This document shows, piece by piece, positions 1 to 13,100 of a stretch of DNA of 36,991 nt (within the stretch, counting starts at the first letter, position 1; every line of letters begins with the position of its first letter). Both the position numbers and the translations under genes were made by a program. This DNA comes from Guillardia theta CCMP2712. Its lineage: Eukaryota; Cryptophyceae; Pyrenomonadales; Geminigeraceae. The notes under the pieces are model-generated. The model worked only from the letters and a program-made list of their open reading frames with translations. It was not told where the DNA came from and searched no databases. The DNA lies in assembly GCF_000315625.1 (NCBI RefSeq), contig NW_005434475.1, positions 8,279-45,269 of the forward strand, written 5' to 3'.

Positions 1-1186
1 CAGAGGCCAAGCAGACCACGCTTGTGTCGGACTGCCAGGTACTGGACTCGCACGCAGTTCCGCTAAGCGAGATTGTTGGAGTGAATGTCGAGTCAAGACC
101 GAACCCAAGCCCTTGAACCGTAAGGCTGACAGTACCAGTTGCATGCTGGTTTGAGAAAATCGAGGTTGAATGTGCGGGCCTCTCGACGGAGAACATCTGT
201 GTTGCCGTTCCAACGTTTACTTCGAGACTTAAAAGAAACCGATGGGTGGTTGACACGCTTGCTCCTGCAAAGCACCTCACGCTACTGTCAGACATCCAGC
301 TCGTCGACTCGCATCCGGTTTGACCTTCGTGGGCACGGATCGTGTAATCATAAAGACCCATCCCATTTCCCAACACAGTCACACTCGTCGATCCCGTGCT
401 TGGTGTGTTGGCGCGCAGCATGCGCGAAATGCCCGCAGCATCTATGGAAACCATTTGTGTCGAGCTCCCTACTACCTCCATGATCGTACTGGCTATCCGT
501 CTTGTCTTCCCTGCTCCGCCAGAGGCCAAGCAGACCACGCTTGTGTCGGACTGCCAGGTACTGGACTCGCACGCAGTTCCGCTAAGCGAGATTGTTGGAG
601 TGAATGTCGAGTCAAGACCGAACCCAAGCCCTTGAACCGTAAGGCTGACAGTACCAGTTGCATGCTGGTTTGAGAAAATCGAGGTTGAATGTGCGGGCCT
701 CTCGACGGAGAACATCTGTGTTGCCGTTCCAACGTTTACTTCGAGACTTAAAAGAAACCGATGGGTGGTTGACACGCTTGCTCCTGCAAAGCACCTCACG
801 CTACTGTCAGACATCCAGCTCGTCGACTCGCATCCGGTTTGACCTTCGTGGGCACGGATCGTGTAATCATAAAGACCCATCCCATTTCCCAACACAGTCA
901 CACTCATCGATCCCGTGCTTGGTGCGTTGGCGCGCAGCATGCGCGAAATGCCCGCAGCATCTATGGAAACCATTTGTGTCGAGCTCCCTACTACCTCCAT
1001 GATCGTACTGGCTATCCGTCTTGTCTTCCCTGCTCCGCCAGAGGCCAAGCAGACCACGCTTGTGTCGGACTGCCAGGTACTGGACTCGCACGCAGTTCCG
1101 CTAAGCGAGATTGTTGGAGTGAATGTCGAGTCAAGACCGAACCCAAGCCCTTGAACCGTAAGGCTGACAGTACCAGTTGCATGCTG
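1..1186 (-). repeat. 519-bp tandem repeat inside the giant gene
   Basis: Period 519 bp (173 codons): copies start at 1, 520 and 1039, and the third is partial, with identity ending at 1186. Each unit encodes two ~86-residue TIG-like repeats, one with a GLGFG core and one with a GNGMG core. Copies 1 and 2 differ at only two bases that I could find: 387 G versus 906 A, and 406 T versus 925 C. The array continues past the left edge, so its full copy number is unknown. Confidence 0.97.
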
Positions 1187-4100
1187 ATTAGACGTCTGGG
1201 AGGCACTCTGTAGTGGAATTTGGTATGATATAGCAAAGGAAACACTCCCAACGCTCTCAAAAGTTGTGATTGAAACCTGACCACTTTTTGAACTGCCTTG
1301 CGAGAAGAAGCAGAGAATTGCAGTATCAGACCTCCATTCAGTGCTTTCACATGATGTTCCAAGGACTCTCGCTGCATTGCTTGAAGAATACAAATCGAAC
1401 TGAGCGCCCAAAACAGTAGCACTGATAGAACCTGTTGAAATAGAATTTGATCTATGAATTGATGATGCGCTTGAAGTATCGAACGAAAACATTTCAGTTG
1501 AGGTTCCAAGACTCAAATGTGCAGTTACAGCAATTCGTTGTGAGCTCCTTGTAGCGAATTCGAATCGAACAGAAATTGCAGAATCTGAAGTCCATATTGT
1601 CGCTTCACTAGGCGTGAAACCGATTCGAATCTGAGCGGAAGAACTGTAAACCATGTAAGAAGAACCTTCAATCAGAATGGTAGTAGTATTTGCTTGTGCT
1701 GCATTCGTGAGGAATGTAGTACTCAACGACGGAACTTGAAAGGAAAAAATGTTTGTTGTCGTGTCCACTTGCTCCGATGCTGTAATTTCAATTCGCTTTG
1801 AATGTCCACCACCGCTGGAAACCAGGCAAAGCACATTCGTAGATGACATCCACGACGTAGATTCACAAGAAGTTGAACCAACTTTCGAGAATTGGCTGTA
1901 TGAAACTCTTCCAAATTCGGATTCTCCAAAAATGGTGATAGAGGCTGTTCCAGTGGATGCTCTATTCGTTGGATGGACACCACTAAATACTGGCCTGTCA
2001 GAAGAGAATGCAAATGTTATTGTCCCCAAATTGTTTTCAGATGTAACCGCAATTAGCCTAGATCCTCCAACAAAATTTGACGATTTGCATTGCAAGTCGG
2101 AGGTTGAAACCCACATAGTTGCAGGAAAGGAAGTAAAACCAATTCTCCCTGATTGCGACGTAGAAATTGCGTCGAAATTTTGTCCAAGTATTGTGACTGA
2201 GTGTATCGTGAAAAAACCAAAATTTCCTCTGTGCAACGTAGATATTGCAGGTAAATCAGCTGAAACCATTTCAGTGCTTGTTCCAACTACAAGATTTACA
2301 GTAGAGCGAAGTCGGTGAGTAAATGCATAGGTATTTGGGGCTAAGGCTCGAACTGAAGTATCTGCACTCCATTGCGTACTTTCGTAAGATGTGTACAAAG
2401 ATCTTACCCTTACAGTTGCATCAAACGATCCGAAACTGCTTCCATAAAATGTTAAACTGACACTTCCTGTTCTTGGAGCATTTTGCGCAATATTGACGCT
2501 CACACTGGGTTCATCAAATGAGAGCGAAAAGGAAGTAGTGCCAGATTGAGAAGATGTTACATAGATTTTCTTAGAATGTCCTAACCCATGATTAGAAAAT
2601 CCTCTCACACTTGTGTCGGAAATCCAAACTGAGCTTTCCGAAGAAGACTGTTCCATCCTCCCACGAATCGTAGCGCCAAATTCACCAAATCCGTTACCAT
2701 GAAAAGTAAAAAATAAGGATCCTGTGGTTGGAAAATTTGTCAAAGGCACGCTACTAATTATTGGATGGACGTAGGAAAAAACTTCTGAGGTGGTGCCAAC
2801 TTGAAGTCCTGCAGTCATTAAAGATTTCCGCGTCTGCAACAATCCTGTGCTAATAAGTGCAGCGATGGATGTATCTGACAACCATGAAGTTGCAGCAGGA
2901 GCTGTAAAACCATACCTTGCAAAATTGGAGTTGGCATATGTTCCAAAGAACGATCCAAATACTGAAATGCTTGCTGATCCCGAGGCATGAAAATTGTTTG
3001 GCAGAATAGAGCTGATGATCGGCAGGTCGCTTGAAAGAAACACAGAAATTGTTCCCACGTTTATCCCGACGGTGATCTGTACAGCAATAGAGCCACCGAT
3101 CATTAGATTTCCAAGGCACACGACCTCTGATGTTGAATGCCATTTGGTGTATTCACAACTTGTGTAACCAATCCTGGCTATGTCACAATAAGCGACTTGA
3201 CCAAAGCCAGAACCAATAACATTCAATACAACGGACCCTGTGTTTGCTGTATTCGTTGTGAAGTCCCTGCTGCCGTGTAAAGTTGGAGAATCATACGAAT
3301 AACCTTGAGACACGGTTCCTACCTTTTGCCCAACTGTAAGCATTGTCGCGAGGGTCGAGAATACACCAGTAGTACTCAAGCCTCTGACACTTGTTTGGGA
3401 AGTCCAAGATGTGCTTTGTTGGGAAGAAGATCCTATTCGCCCTCTTGAACTCGATGAGAATTGACCAAAATTGCTACCAAAAATGGATATGCTCGTACTT
3501 CCTGTTACAGGACGATTTCTTCCTGAAGATACACTTTCCGATGGAACATCATAAGACAACATTTCTGTGACTGTCCATGCGATTGACAAGTCAATTGTCA
3601 CACTCAGATACATAGTTCCATCAATGCCTTCTGAGACTTTGCATCGAAGACTGCTGTCGGAAACCCATTGTGACGATTCGCATGCAGATCCATCGATCCT
3701 TTCACTTGGTGTTGGATCAGTAGTACCAAAGTTCAAACCTGCAACAGTCAAACTCACAGATCCACTGCCTGGAGTGTTGTAATGTCTGTCAAAAATTGGA
3801 AGAATAATTATGTAAGCCGAAACATACGAAAAGTAAGCAAATTCAGCTCCTTGCCCATCAGTAATCAATTCTACAATTTGATTTGCTCCTCGCCCCTGAG
3901 GCGTTCTAACAACAACGGTATCATAAGATGTTCGAGATTCTACTAACGCGCTAGTCCCACCAATTCGTGCCTGAACCATGATCTTAGCAGGTCCGAGATT
4001 TGAACCATAAAGGGTCACTTTTATCCCTCCCGAAATTGGTCCAAAGTCTGGGGATATTGCTGTGATTGTTGGTGTTCCTGCGAATGTAAACCATGTGCTT

Positions 4101-7100
4101 CCATAAATTTCCTGCTCACTTAAAGCATCTGATGATCGCCTTGCACTGACAGAAGAGTCTCCATAACCTTGATACGAAGACGGAACTTTACAGAGGAGAA
4201 TTGACGACGAATCAGGTTCAGAAGACGACGAAATCACATATTGATTATTGCCTTCAAATGCAGATACAATTGAATCGTACATTCCTTTCACATTCCCTCC
4301 AGAAAACGAACAGAACGTTGAGACTGAGGAGTCAAATCCAATGCCAACTATGGTGAGCAAATATGCATCACCCAAAAACAAGTTTTTTCTGGGGAACACA
4401 GAGAGTAAAGATGATTCATATGTGAAGGAAGAACCACCCCGCATAAGAGCTTCAACAATGATTGACTTCTCTCCAATTACTAAAACATTCCTGATGCATA
4501 TTCCAGAGACACATCCATTGCAGCCAATAGTTGAGCAAGCTGCAACACAAGGGAGAGAATCATATGATCCACCGGAACATAAAAATTCTGGAACGATCAG
4601 ACCATTTTCGTCATAAAATGTCTTTCTTTGCAACAAGAATGATGAAGATGACGCCTTAGCTTCCGAAACCAGTTCGGGTATAAAACAAGTGATTTCATTT
4701 AAACCCACAGGGACGACTGGCTTCGAGAATACAACGGAATTTTGAGAATTTGACAAAAGCGATCTCACATTTTGATCTGTTGGAGCAAGTACATCAGAAA
4801 GAGAACCAGACACAAATCCACATATGTATTGCGAAGCCCCGGAGTAATCAAAGTTGAAACCAAATACTGTTAGTTGCAATCCACCCAGCACAGTGTCGGA
4901 ATAAACACTAAGAGACGTCCAAGCATCCTTGATTGTCAAACGAAAGGGGCTACCAGAAATGTGTGGAAAATTAACAAAATCTTCAGCGGGAATGGTAGTT
5001 TTGGTAGCCAAGTAGTACTGCCAATTCAAACTGACTCCTTGAACCCCACCTGTCCCGTTCGGTTGCTTGTACTCCATCACAATGTCGTAGTACCCCCCTG
5101 CAGTCCCCAGGTAAATGGTCCCGCTGTTCTCCGTACCCTCTAAGCTCGTCCACTGATCGATCAGCATCACGTTGTCCACCCAAAGCCTCACTCGCTCTAC
5201 CCAAGACCTCACCGATGCGTACATCGTGTAGACTGAAGCGAGGGGAGGGCGGACAAAGCCAGACCAACGGATACTGTATGGAGAATCTCCGGGGAGGGAA
5301 GGGAAGGGCTTTGTACCAGGAGCAGCACTAAAATCAATCGAGTATGTTAGGAGGGGGTAGCAAGCTTGCTCAGCAAAGGAATTCAGTACACAGTAGAGCA
5401 ATTGCAATTGATTCAAGAGTTTGTTCGTTAGGAAAACATTCAAGTCATACAATCCAGTGATCGTTGTAATGTTGTAAGAGAAAATATATCGCCCATTGTT
5501 CAGATCTGAAATTGAATATGCAAGAACTGTATTTCTAGACTGATGAAATATAGAATATGCCTTGATCAAAAAGGTATCACCTCCTTTTCTAACCTCATTC
5601 CCGAATTCATCCTTACAAAGTACTGTAAATGTTGCAAGAAGACCAGCAATGCTAGACGAAACCCCGGCACCAACAGCTGTAATAAAAGTTGAAGCACAAG
5701 CACCTGGTTCGATGATCATCTTTGTGGGAATTGAATTGTTACCTAGCACTTGTTGATTTGTGAAATACAAGACGGGATTCAAATCTGCTCCTTGCGAAAA
5801 CGTAAGGGAAAGCGTACCTTCAGATTTCTCTGTATGAACGAATCGAACCGTAAATTGATAAACTTTCCGAGGTTGAATAAGAATATCCAAGGTGACAGTA
5901 GTAAGATTTTCCATCGATGCCGATGTCCTTGCAATGTGCTCTCCGTTGAGGATTACACTTGACATTCCATCGGATCTCAAAGCTAGATTAAAAATTCCTT
6001 GTTCTTGTACAAAGAGGTATCCTGACCATTCAATGCATCGTGAATTTAAAGGTGAACTTCGAAAGATGCGCACTTCTGGCACAATTTCATTGTAAAATGG
6101 AGTCTGGCATGAAGAATCCAGAAAATAGATTGCTTGTAAACCATAATCCATCAAGCATGAGAGGTACACATTGTAGTCGCCAGATCGAGTCGCAGTAATA
6201 GACAAATAGTCAACTGATGAATTATTTGAATCAAACAGGTAAGCTGAATGTAAGGAGGCATCTCCGACATACGATTGAGGCTCGATTTGAATTAAAACAG
6301 GTATCATGTCAAGTCTGTCAATCTGATTTCCAAATCTATCTAGGAAATTCACCTGAAAATATAACAAAGATGGACTTGTAGCTTCAAAATCAGATAAATT
6401 GGTATACGAGAGTGATGCGCACACTTTCCCTGGAAATATACTCAGATTGAAAGGCAACTTCTCAGATACTAATTGATGCGAAAATAAATAACGGAAATCT
6501 ACTTTTGTTTTGTACATCAAAAATCCTGAAAATTCCAGAAGTAATCCCTGCTGCCCCCCTGTCCCGTTCGGTTGCTTGTACTCCATCACAATGTCGTAGT
6601 ACCCCCCTGCAGTCCCCAGGTAAATGGTCCCGCTGTTCTCCGTACCCTCTAAGCTCGTCCACTGATCGATCAGCATCACGTTGTCCACCCAAAGCCTCAC
6701 TCGCTCTACCCAAGACCTCACCGATGCGTACATCGTGTAGACTGAAGCGAGGGGAGGGCGGACAAAGCCAGACCAACGGATACTGTATGGAGAATCTCCG
6801 GGGAGGGAAGGGAAGGGCTTTGTACCAGGAGCAGCACTGAAATCGATGGATGAATGATCTACCGTGCTCAACGAATATCCAAACTCCTGTGCATATGTAA
6901 TCATTTGTAGACCTCCAGACTGTGGGATTTCAATAAAAAGATTTGAAGTTGTGGCCTTGGTCGGGCTTGCCATTTCTATAGAATAAGTTTTCAAATCATT
7001 TGATGACTTAACTATTCCGTGAGTCATTCTTTCATTCTCTATATTCAATTTCATGTATACAATTACACTTTGAGGTTCCACAGGGCTATTTCCGTATGCA

Positions 7101-10100
7101 TCAAATAGAACAACAGTGAAGAATGATTTCGAGCCAGCTGTCGCGATAGAAATGAAGGATGTCACGATAGAGAATTGAAATAAATTTGGCAGAATCCGTA
7201 AGTCAAGTTTCACAATATCGTTAACCGAAGGGTAAGCGCTTAAATATTTAGTTGGAACCACTTGGAAATCAAAATATTCCGAGGTGTTAGCAATCGACCA
7301 TTCGAGTTGGCAAAAGCAAGCAGCAGATTTGCCTCTCTTGTAAAACAATTCTGTGTATGCAAAAGTTTGATTATTGACGTATAAGCTTCCAAGTGGTAAA
7401 AGGCCTGATAAACTTGACCATTGATCGATTATTAGATTGTTGTCAATCCACAATTGAACCCTGTCACTTGGATACTGCAATCGAATTTGAAAGAAGAACT
7501 TTGCAGATACATACAGAGAAATGATTCCCTGCCATCTTAATGTTGAAGATTTCACGAAATCTGCTTTCAGATCAGACCAAGATATCTGTACTGATCTCTC
7601 CTGGGAAGAAGAATCATATAATTCCTGATATTGACCATCTTTTAAAATTGAAAGCGTCAAGCCACTACCATTGAAGAAATAGATCCAGGGTCTGGCATAC
7701 GTGCTACTGACGGAATATAACAATTCAGAAATGTTGCTGGTAAGTTGTCGATCATATCCCAGAATCAAGTTTTCGTTTTGGTCAACCATTAGACTGTGGA
7801 ATTCTGTATTATTTATGACAGAACCAAATTGGTCCCGCAAAGATATTCGAATGAACGAAGGTGATCCTGCAGTGGCAAGTGATAAACCTTGTCCAGCCAT
7901 CAAACTATTGGAAAATGATACTGAAGTCGTAGCCACAAAAATTTCATAATCGAGTAATGATCCATTGAGATTGATAAATAGCATATAATTCATGTTTCCC
8001 ACATCATTCACTGCAAAGGATATGATTCCTTCAACTCCAAATTGGCAATCAAATGATTGATTGATATATTTGGATTTCGGAACTTCAACTTCAACGAAGT
8101 AATTTTGACAAGAAATATTGTTTTGAAACTCATCCCTTGCAATAATTTGAAGGATTGAAACAACCCCAGCCGTCACTGTCGAGAGACCATCTCCTGTAAC
8201 AACACTTTGATTCCTGTCCAATTTGTTCGGACTGAAATATAACGAAGAATCAAAAGTCAATACACCATAGAAGAATTCAATGGACGTGCTGTTAAACGAC
8301 AATCCCTGCTGCCCCCCTGTCCCGTTCGGTTGCTTGTACTCCATCACAATGTCGTAGTACCCCCCTGCAGTCCCCAGGTAAATGGTCCCGCTGTTCTCCG
8401 TACCCTCTAAGCTCGTCCACTGATCGATCAGCATCACGTTGTCCACCCAAAGCCTCACTCGCTCTACCCAAGACCTCACCGATGCGTACATCGTGTAGAC
8501 TGAAGCGAGGGGAGGGCGGACAAAGCCAGACCAACGGATACTGTATGGAGAATCTCCGGGGAGGGAAGGGAAGGGCTTTGTACCAGGAGCAGCACTAAAA
8601 TCCATTGTGGCATTTGAAGCACTGGCAAAGTTATCCATGAATTCGAAAGTGTAGTATGTGGCAGTCAGTTCACCGGAATACAAAATGTAACCTAGCAGGT
8701 CGATGACTCCAGCTCTTGTAATGCTAAAATTGCCAACTACCATCCCATTTTCATGCTGTAGTGACGACACCTTCGAAGGCAAAGACTGACTTGTTGCTAC
8801 TGAAGCCCAACTCAACATGGTAGCATCATAATGATTGCCGAATTGGTCGAATGCTTGAACCGTAAAAGCATATGCAACACCGACTGTTCCAAAACTGCCA
8901 GTCGACCAATTTACAGTTGTTTTGGGGGCAAAGACAGCACTTGGAGCAACGAAGGACCAATAGCTAGTTGAACAAATCATGTTCGTGACACTCAATAGGC
9001 TCAGTAGAGGAATTGCAGGCACTTGGAAGCCTCTGCTTTCCCAGGTAAGTGAAATTTCATCATTTTTTGATAAGAATAGCAAATTTCCATTGAGTGCATA
9101 GTAAGTGTCTTGATTTAAAAATAAAGAAGAAACGTATGTTATATTCCTCTTGACCTTGCCTTTGAAAATATATAAATTATCAACAGAAATGCTAGCATCT
9201 ATTTGATCCTTGCCATCACTGGTATTAGATGATATCAACAAAGAGAAGCCAACCAAATGAGACCATTGAGATTCCAAATATCCAGAAAGTCTGACTTGCC
9301 GAGTATCCTCTTCCAAAACAAACGACAAGGCTGGAAGTAATTTGTTTGAACTTGTGAGGCCGAATCCAGCATCCGAAAGGCTGTAGAATGTTGCAGAGAT
9401 CACTTCTCTGACAACATTCATGAATTCCAACATGTAGAACCCAGATTGATTCAGGGTGTGATGGAATCCAAAAGAGCAATTAAAAATTGTGCAAGACGAA
9501 GTGACTGCAACAAAATTATTCTCTCTCTCCAATTCAGTGAACAGAGGACCCCTCGCTCTCATCAAAACGTCGTAAGGCATTGCATCTAAGACATTCATCT
9601 CATCTCGGAATCGCAAGCTGAATGAAATCTTGCTCCCAGCTTCAAGCAGCGAAAGAGAATTCCCGGAACATGAACTGCTAATGGACTCTTGATGATATGA
9701 TGAACGATGAGAAATTGGAAAACTAAGAGATGAAAGGAAAACTTTTCCATACAAGTATTCTGTTGCAATAGCTTCAATTGCAGATGTACCATTTTGCTTC
9801 CAACTGAAAATTATTCCCTGCTGCCCCCCTGTCCCGTTCGGTTGCTTGTACTCCATCACAATGTCGTAGTACCCCCCTGCAGTCCCCAGGTAAATGGTCC
9901 CGCTGTTCTCCGTACCCTCTAAGCTCGTCCACTGATCGATCAGCATCACGTTGTCCACCCAAAGCCTCACTCGCTCTACCCAAGACCTCACCGATGCGTA
10001 CATCGTGTAGACTGAAGCGAGGGGAGGGCGGACAAAGCCAGACCAACGGATACTGTATGGAGAATCTCCGGGGAGGGAAGGGAAGGGCTTTGTACCAGGA

Positions 10101-13100
10101 GCAGCACTGAAGTAGGGTTGTTCCAGCATTGCTAAAGTTGAATTGAATGAGATTGAGCTAGTATTGACTGAAATGCTGACGTTTAAACCTCCTTGTTCGC
10201 TATACCAAATTATTACGTTCTTTGCAGATCCCCCATCCAGTGATACATAACTGCCGAGAGATATGCTCTGCCTTGTGTCGAATAGATGGTTTAGGGTAAA
10301 GGTGCTTCGGTTAAAGAACTGAACCTGAAAAATTAATTCATGGCTTGTTTTAGTGACTATATTGCCATATTCATCTCTCAGTGATATCTGAAAATACGAG
10401 TCTATGAAAGGATTTGAAGGTACAAGAATTGGCCGTAAGACAGAGGATTTGGATAGGACAACATTCGATGGAGCAACTGTTACATTGAAATCCATCAAAA
10501 AGAATTTTTCATCAAATAAAAATGAATTGTTTACTTCTGTAGCAGTAGAATTTCCATAAATCCAAAGCAACTTGTTATTAGACAGAATATCCAAAGTAGA
10601 TGCATATATTTTGACCTGATACACTTCCTTACTAGACAAGAAAACATGTTTTTGATGCAAGGGACAGGAAGTGAAAATAGATATTTCTCCAACCCAGATT
10701 TCGAAACAAGCGCTGCTTGTAACGTTGGTTTCAAGGAAGATTGAAAAATATTCGGATATGGGTACAGAAAGGAAACCGATCCACGATGCAGTACTTGATG
10801 TGTAATTCCACTTTCGAGGCGTAAAAGATTTCAAAAGATATAACGAAATCGTCTCTGCACCAGATAAAGAAGGAAAAATAGACACTTCATACAATCCTCT
10901 CTCACAGCTTGGAAGTTCCAAAAGTCTCTTGTTGCTTTCATATTCCATGGAGAAGGATAATTTTCTATCAATAAAGTTTCCATAAACATCTGTGCACGTT
11001 ATGGCAAAAGTCACAGGAATCCCTGCTGTCAAAATGCTTTGCCTTGTACCAACTTGATAACATCTGTTCAAATCGTTGGATGCGACTGTCACATTGACGT
11101 AATTCGATGTCAACAAAGAGGACCAAAATCTAAAATCGGCAAGCTTTTGTTTGGACTCATCTTTGAGACGAAGACCAAACTTGAAATCCACCAAACTCTC
11201 GAATTGAAACGATTTCATTTCGAAGCGATATGGGTGACCAACCTCCAAATATAGTGTGTAGATCAAATTCGTTGGATCCAATGTTCGATATAAATATTCA
11301 CATGTATCGACTTCAAAGAAATCACTTATCAATATCAAAACACATGCATTTGTAGATATTGAAACTTCGTAGGTGGAAGTATCTTCGACCAATAGAACTC
11401 CTGACCACTGAATGCTTTTTATTTTCGTTTGGAGCTGATTTTCAACATTCAATTGGTCTATGAAATCAGGGAAGGATGAATGGATCTGACTCAATAATGG
11501 ATGTTCGAAATTGTAATCTCCATAATATGTTGCATGTAATCCTGTCAAATTGGAAAACAGAACATCCACTTGGAAAGAGCCGCTGCGAGTGAAGACTAAC
11601 CATATTGTACTCAAAGATGGATTCTCTGTACTGATGCTGTTTAAATGCAAGCCATCGGAGTCGAAGATATGGGTTCTTATTCGGAAGTAAGGAATTGCAC
11701 TTAAAAAATTCCCGAAAGAATCCTTGAAAACGATCCCAAACTGACAAGCTTCGCCTGCGGAAATGGAGGTGACACTTAAATTATACAAAACCGCAGTTGA
11801 AATCATACTAGAAGAATGAATCTGAAGACTAAGGGGTGAATTGTTCATCTCTGAAAAAACCAACAAAGCATTTAACACTCCCCTTGTCGAATTTGGATAA
11901 ATCCAAGACAAAGAAGTTCCCTGCTGCCCCCCTGTCCCGTTCGGTTGCTTGTACTCCATCACAATGTCGTAGTACCCCCCTGCAGTCCCCAGGTAAATGG
12001 TCCCGCTGTTCTCCGTACCCTCTAAGCTCGTCCACTGATCGATCAGCATCACGTTGTCCACCCAAAGCCTCACTCGCTCTACCCAAGACCTCACCGATGC
12101 GTACATCGTGTAGACTGAAGCGAGGGGAGGGCGGACAAAGCCAGACCAACGGATACTGTATGCAGTGTCTATTGGAATGCAGTGGAACAAGGATTGTAAC
12201 AAATTTCCACTGAAATCAATATGAGGTTCAATTTGAGAATGTAATGCTTGTCTGGATTCTGTAACATAGAATGTCGCAAAAATTCCAGTACCGATTGGAT
12301 ATCTCACGTGCAGGTCTACTAAACCTGTTAAATTGTAACGAAATGCGATGTGATATGGGCAAAAGATTGTATTCTTCATCAAAATGCTGAAATCTTCATG
12401 AACGGCAGACCGCAAAAATACGTGCAAATTCCAAGAATTTTCTGGAAATTGAAGCTCATTTCCGAAGGTGTCAGTGAAAAGCAAGCAGAAAGAGATACTG
12501 TTTCCTGCAAAGAGCGTTGACAAATTCGGCAAACTTACTGAGACCGATGAAACATTATTATTTGGAGACACATATATGTTGAAAGAGGGGTACTCTCTTT
12601 GATGCATCATTTGAAAGATTGATATTCTGTAAAAGCCACTTACTGTAAAAGTATACTCCATTCGTGATCGAAGTTCAGTGCAATCTTGAAATACTGAGGA
12701 AGTGACAAAATTGCGGAATCCGGCTTGCCTTTGTTCAAGCAAAAGTTTGCAATTGTACAAATGATGAGCTGAATCACTAATTCCAAAATAGTCACGAACG
12801 AAAAACCAAAATGTGCTCGGCACTCCGACTGTTAACAGGGAAGCTCCAGATCCAAGGGTAATCAAGGATTCCCGACGAGCTATCACTGATATCACATTGA
12901 CTTTCAGTGGGCTCCCATCGATAAAAAGTAGATCATTTTGAGAATTTTTCAAGGCAACCCAGAGATGATATGTGCCTTGCCGAACTGGCAACCACTTGAA
13001 ACTGCATGTGCTATTTTTACACGACATCCGATGGGCAGACGTCTGAATTATTCCAGAATTTGGAGAAAATCTAGACTCTCGGAAATGAATCAGTAGAAAG

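Noticed and set aside
139-1213. Plus-strand frames of 114-124 codons in the 519-bp repeat
   Set aside because: They repeat only because the DNA repeats. The minus frame carries the repeat motifs (W.SDTSV) and is continuous with the rest of the giant gene.
9774-10046. Repeated 80-100-codon minus-strand frames beginning MVWLCPPSPRFSLHDV at each PA14 cassette
   Set aside because: They are out-of-frame readings of the identical cassettes. The true frame encodes the PA14 core (IRWSGFVRPP...) and joins the flanking domains without a stop.
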